Below, in pieces: positions 63,284 through 64,000 of a stretch of DNA of 64,000 nt (position 1 is the first letter of the stretch; each line of letters begins with the position of its first letter). The position numbers and the translations under genes were made by a program. The notes beneath the pieces were generated by a model. It made no database searches and was not told the origin of the DNA. It was given only the letters and a program-made list of their open reading frames with translations. Source of the DNA: Coriobacteriaceae bacterium (lineage in GTDB: Bacteria > Actinomycetota > Coriobacteriia > Coriobacteriales > QAMH01); the NCBI GenBank assembly GCA_025992705.1, contig DAJPGJ010000001.1:682001-746000 (forward strand), given 5' to 3'.

Positions 63284-64000
63284 ATGGCGAAGAAAGCATT
63301 TCTGATAGACGTCGACCGTTGCAACGGTTGCCATAACTGCCAGATTGCCTGCAAGGACGAGCATTGCGGACAATTCTGGCTACCCTACGCGGCCGAGCAG
63401 CCCGACACGGGCCAGTTCTGGTGCAAGGTCGAGCAGACCGTACACGGAACGGTTCCCAAGGTGAACATGACGTATCTTCCCCTGATTGGGGCCCAAGACG
63501 ACGCACTCGCGGACTTTGCGCCGGATGTCGTGACGGTGCGCGAGGATGGCGTGATGTACATCGACCCGGAGAAGGCAAAGGGTCGCAAGGATATCGCCGA
63601 CAGGTTCGATGGCGTGTTCTGGAACGAGGAGCTGCAGATTCCGCAGGGATGCACCGGATGCGCACATCTGCTCGATGACGGCTGGACGGTTCCCCGCTGC
63701 GTCGACGCATGCGCCATGGGGGCACTCCGTTTCGTTGACGTTGACGAGACGACCGAAGAGCTTGCCGAAGCCGAAAGGCTCACGCCGGGAAGCCACGTCT
63801 ACTATCTAAACCTCCCCAAGCGCTGGATCGCCGGCCAGGTGATTGACCCCATGCGTGGCGAGGTGGTCATTGGCGCCAAGGTGACGCTTGCGGATGCGGC
63901 CGGTAACAAGCGCGAGGCGCTGACCGATGACTTCGGCGACTTCTGGTTCAAGAAGGTCGAACCGGGCAAGTACAGCTTGACGGTCGAAGACGACCGCTTC
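63284..64000 (+). CDS. FeS-cluster subunit of the molybdopterin enzyme, with C-terminal beta-sandwich (3' end beyond window)
   Basis: The first 239 residues are visible; no stop before the window edge. N-terminal ferredoxin-type clusters: CNGCHNCQIACKDEHC, and later CTGCAHL...CVDACAMGAL. After residue about 190 a Cna-B/transthyretin-like fold begins (GEVVIGAKVTLADAAG, FGDFWFKKVEPGKYSLTVE), which matches the architecture of the pyrogallol transhydroxylase small subunit as I recall it. It pairs with the large subunit encoded 5 nt upstream. RBS AGGAGG lies within the end of that gene. Confidence 0.85.
   Translation, partial: MAKKAFLIDVDRCNGCHNCQIACKDEHCGQFWLPYAAEQPDTGQFWCKVEQTVHGTVPKVNMTYLPLIGAQDDALADFAPDVVTVREDGVMYIDPEKAKGRKDIADRFDGVFWNEELQIPQGCTGCAHLLDDGWTVPRCVDACAMGALRFVDVDETTEELAEAERLTPGSHVYYLNLPKRWIAGQVIDPMRGEVVIGAKVTLADAAGNKREALTDDFGDFWFKKVEPGKYSLTVEDDRF

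Overview
The window looks like chromosomal DNA of a Gram-positive, GC-rich anaerobe, most likely an Actinomycetota of class Coriobacteriia (Eggerthellaceae-like). This is inference from gene content: a TAXI-type TRAP transporter, SNF-family sodium symporters, type III glutamine synthetase, a TorD-like chaperone, a molybdopterin enzyme resembling pyrogallol transhydroxylase, and lipoproteins with Ser-rich linkers. No rRNA or tRNA gene was seen. Nearly all genes are ordinary single-copy core genes, packed tightly and often ending in convergent pairs that share stop bases.

Layout. 0-2.5 kb: TRAP-TAXI uptake system (permease cut by the window edge). 2.8-7.5 kb: a small flavoprotein, a lipid kinase, an EEP-family phosphodiesterase, a NUDIX hydrolase and Hsp33. 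7.6-17.6 kb: an accessory island that is visibly AT-richer, bounded on both sides by RelB/PIN-type toxin-antitoxin pairs. It holds a five-gene leftward operon: a DarT-like ADP-ribosyltransferase fused to a RecQ-type helicase, a coiled-coil protein with an exact internal duplication, a NADAR-like protein of the DarT1-associated type, an SF1 helicase, and a zinc-ribbon protein. I judge this the most likely undescribed system here, a candidate phage-defence module. 17.5-30.4 kb: cysteine synthase, SNF transporter, UbiB kinase plus phasin-like protein, Mfd, UvrA, thioredoxin and thioredoxin reductase. 30.7-36.3 kb: GlnN, GlmM, a second SNF transporter, and an ArsR-type regulator with a Lys-rich tail. 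36.4-42.3 kb: YolD-like protein and Y-family polymerase under a LexA box, an HTH-aminotransferase fusion, RNase HI, acyl-ACP thioesterase, TorD-like chaperone, and an orphan RelB. 42.7-47.2 kb: secreted C1 peptidase, lysozyme-like protein, lipoprotein. 47.2-59 kb: PurL, M18 aminopeptidase, a DUF4143 ATPase, a TIM-barrel protein with MntP, and LeuRS. 59.5-64 kb: LysR regulator and a two-subunit molybdopterin oxidoreductase (second subunit cut by the window edge).

How genes work together. UvrA and Mfd serve nucleotide excision repair, and uvrA and the Y-family polymerase each carry a LexA-type box, so two damage-response units are visible. TrxA/TrxB form a thiol redox pair. The LysR gene sits directly upstream of the molybdoenzyme it probably controls; the TorD-like chaperone lies about 19 kb away.

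Intergenic DNA is unusually structured. A dispersed repeat beginning TCATTTCGA occurs at six places, several hairpin families recur, and three intergenic regions each hold about six copies (three per orientation) of a locus-specific word of roughly 9-13 bp. Promoter, operator and terminator calls are by eye and are weaker than the gene calls.
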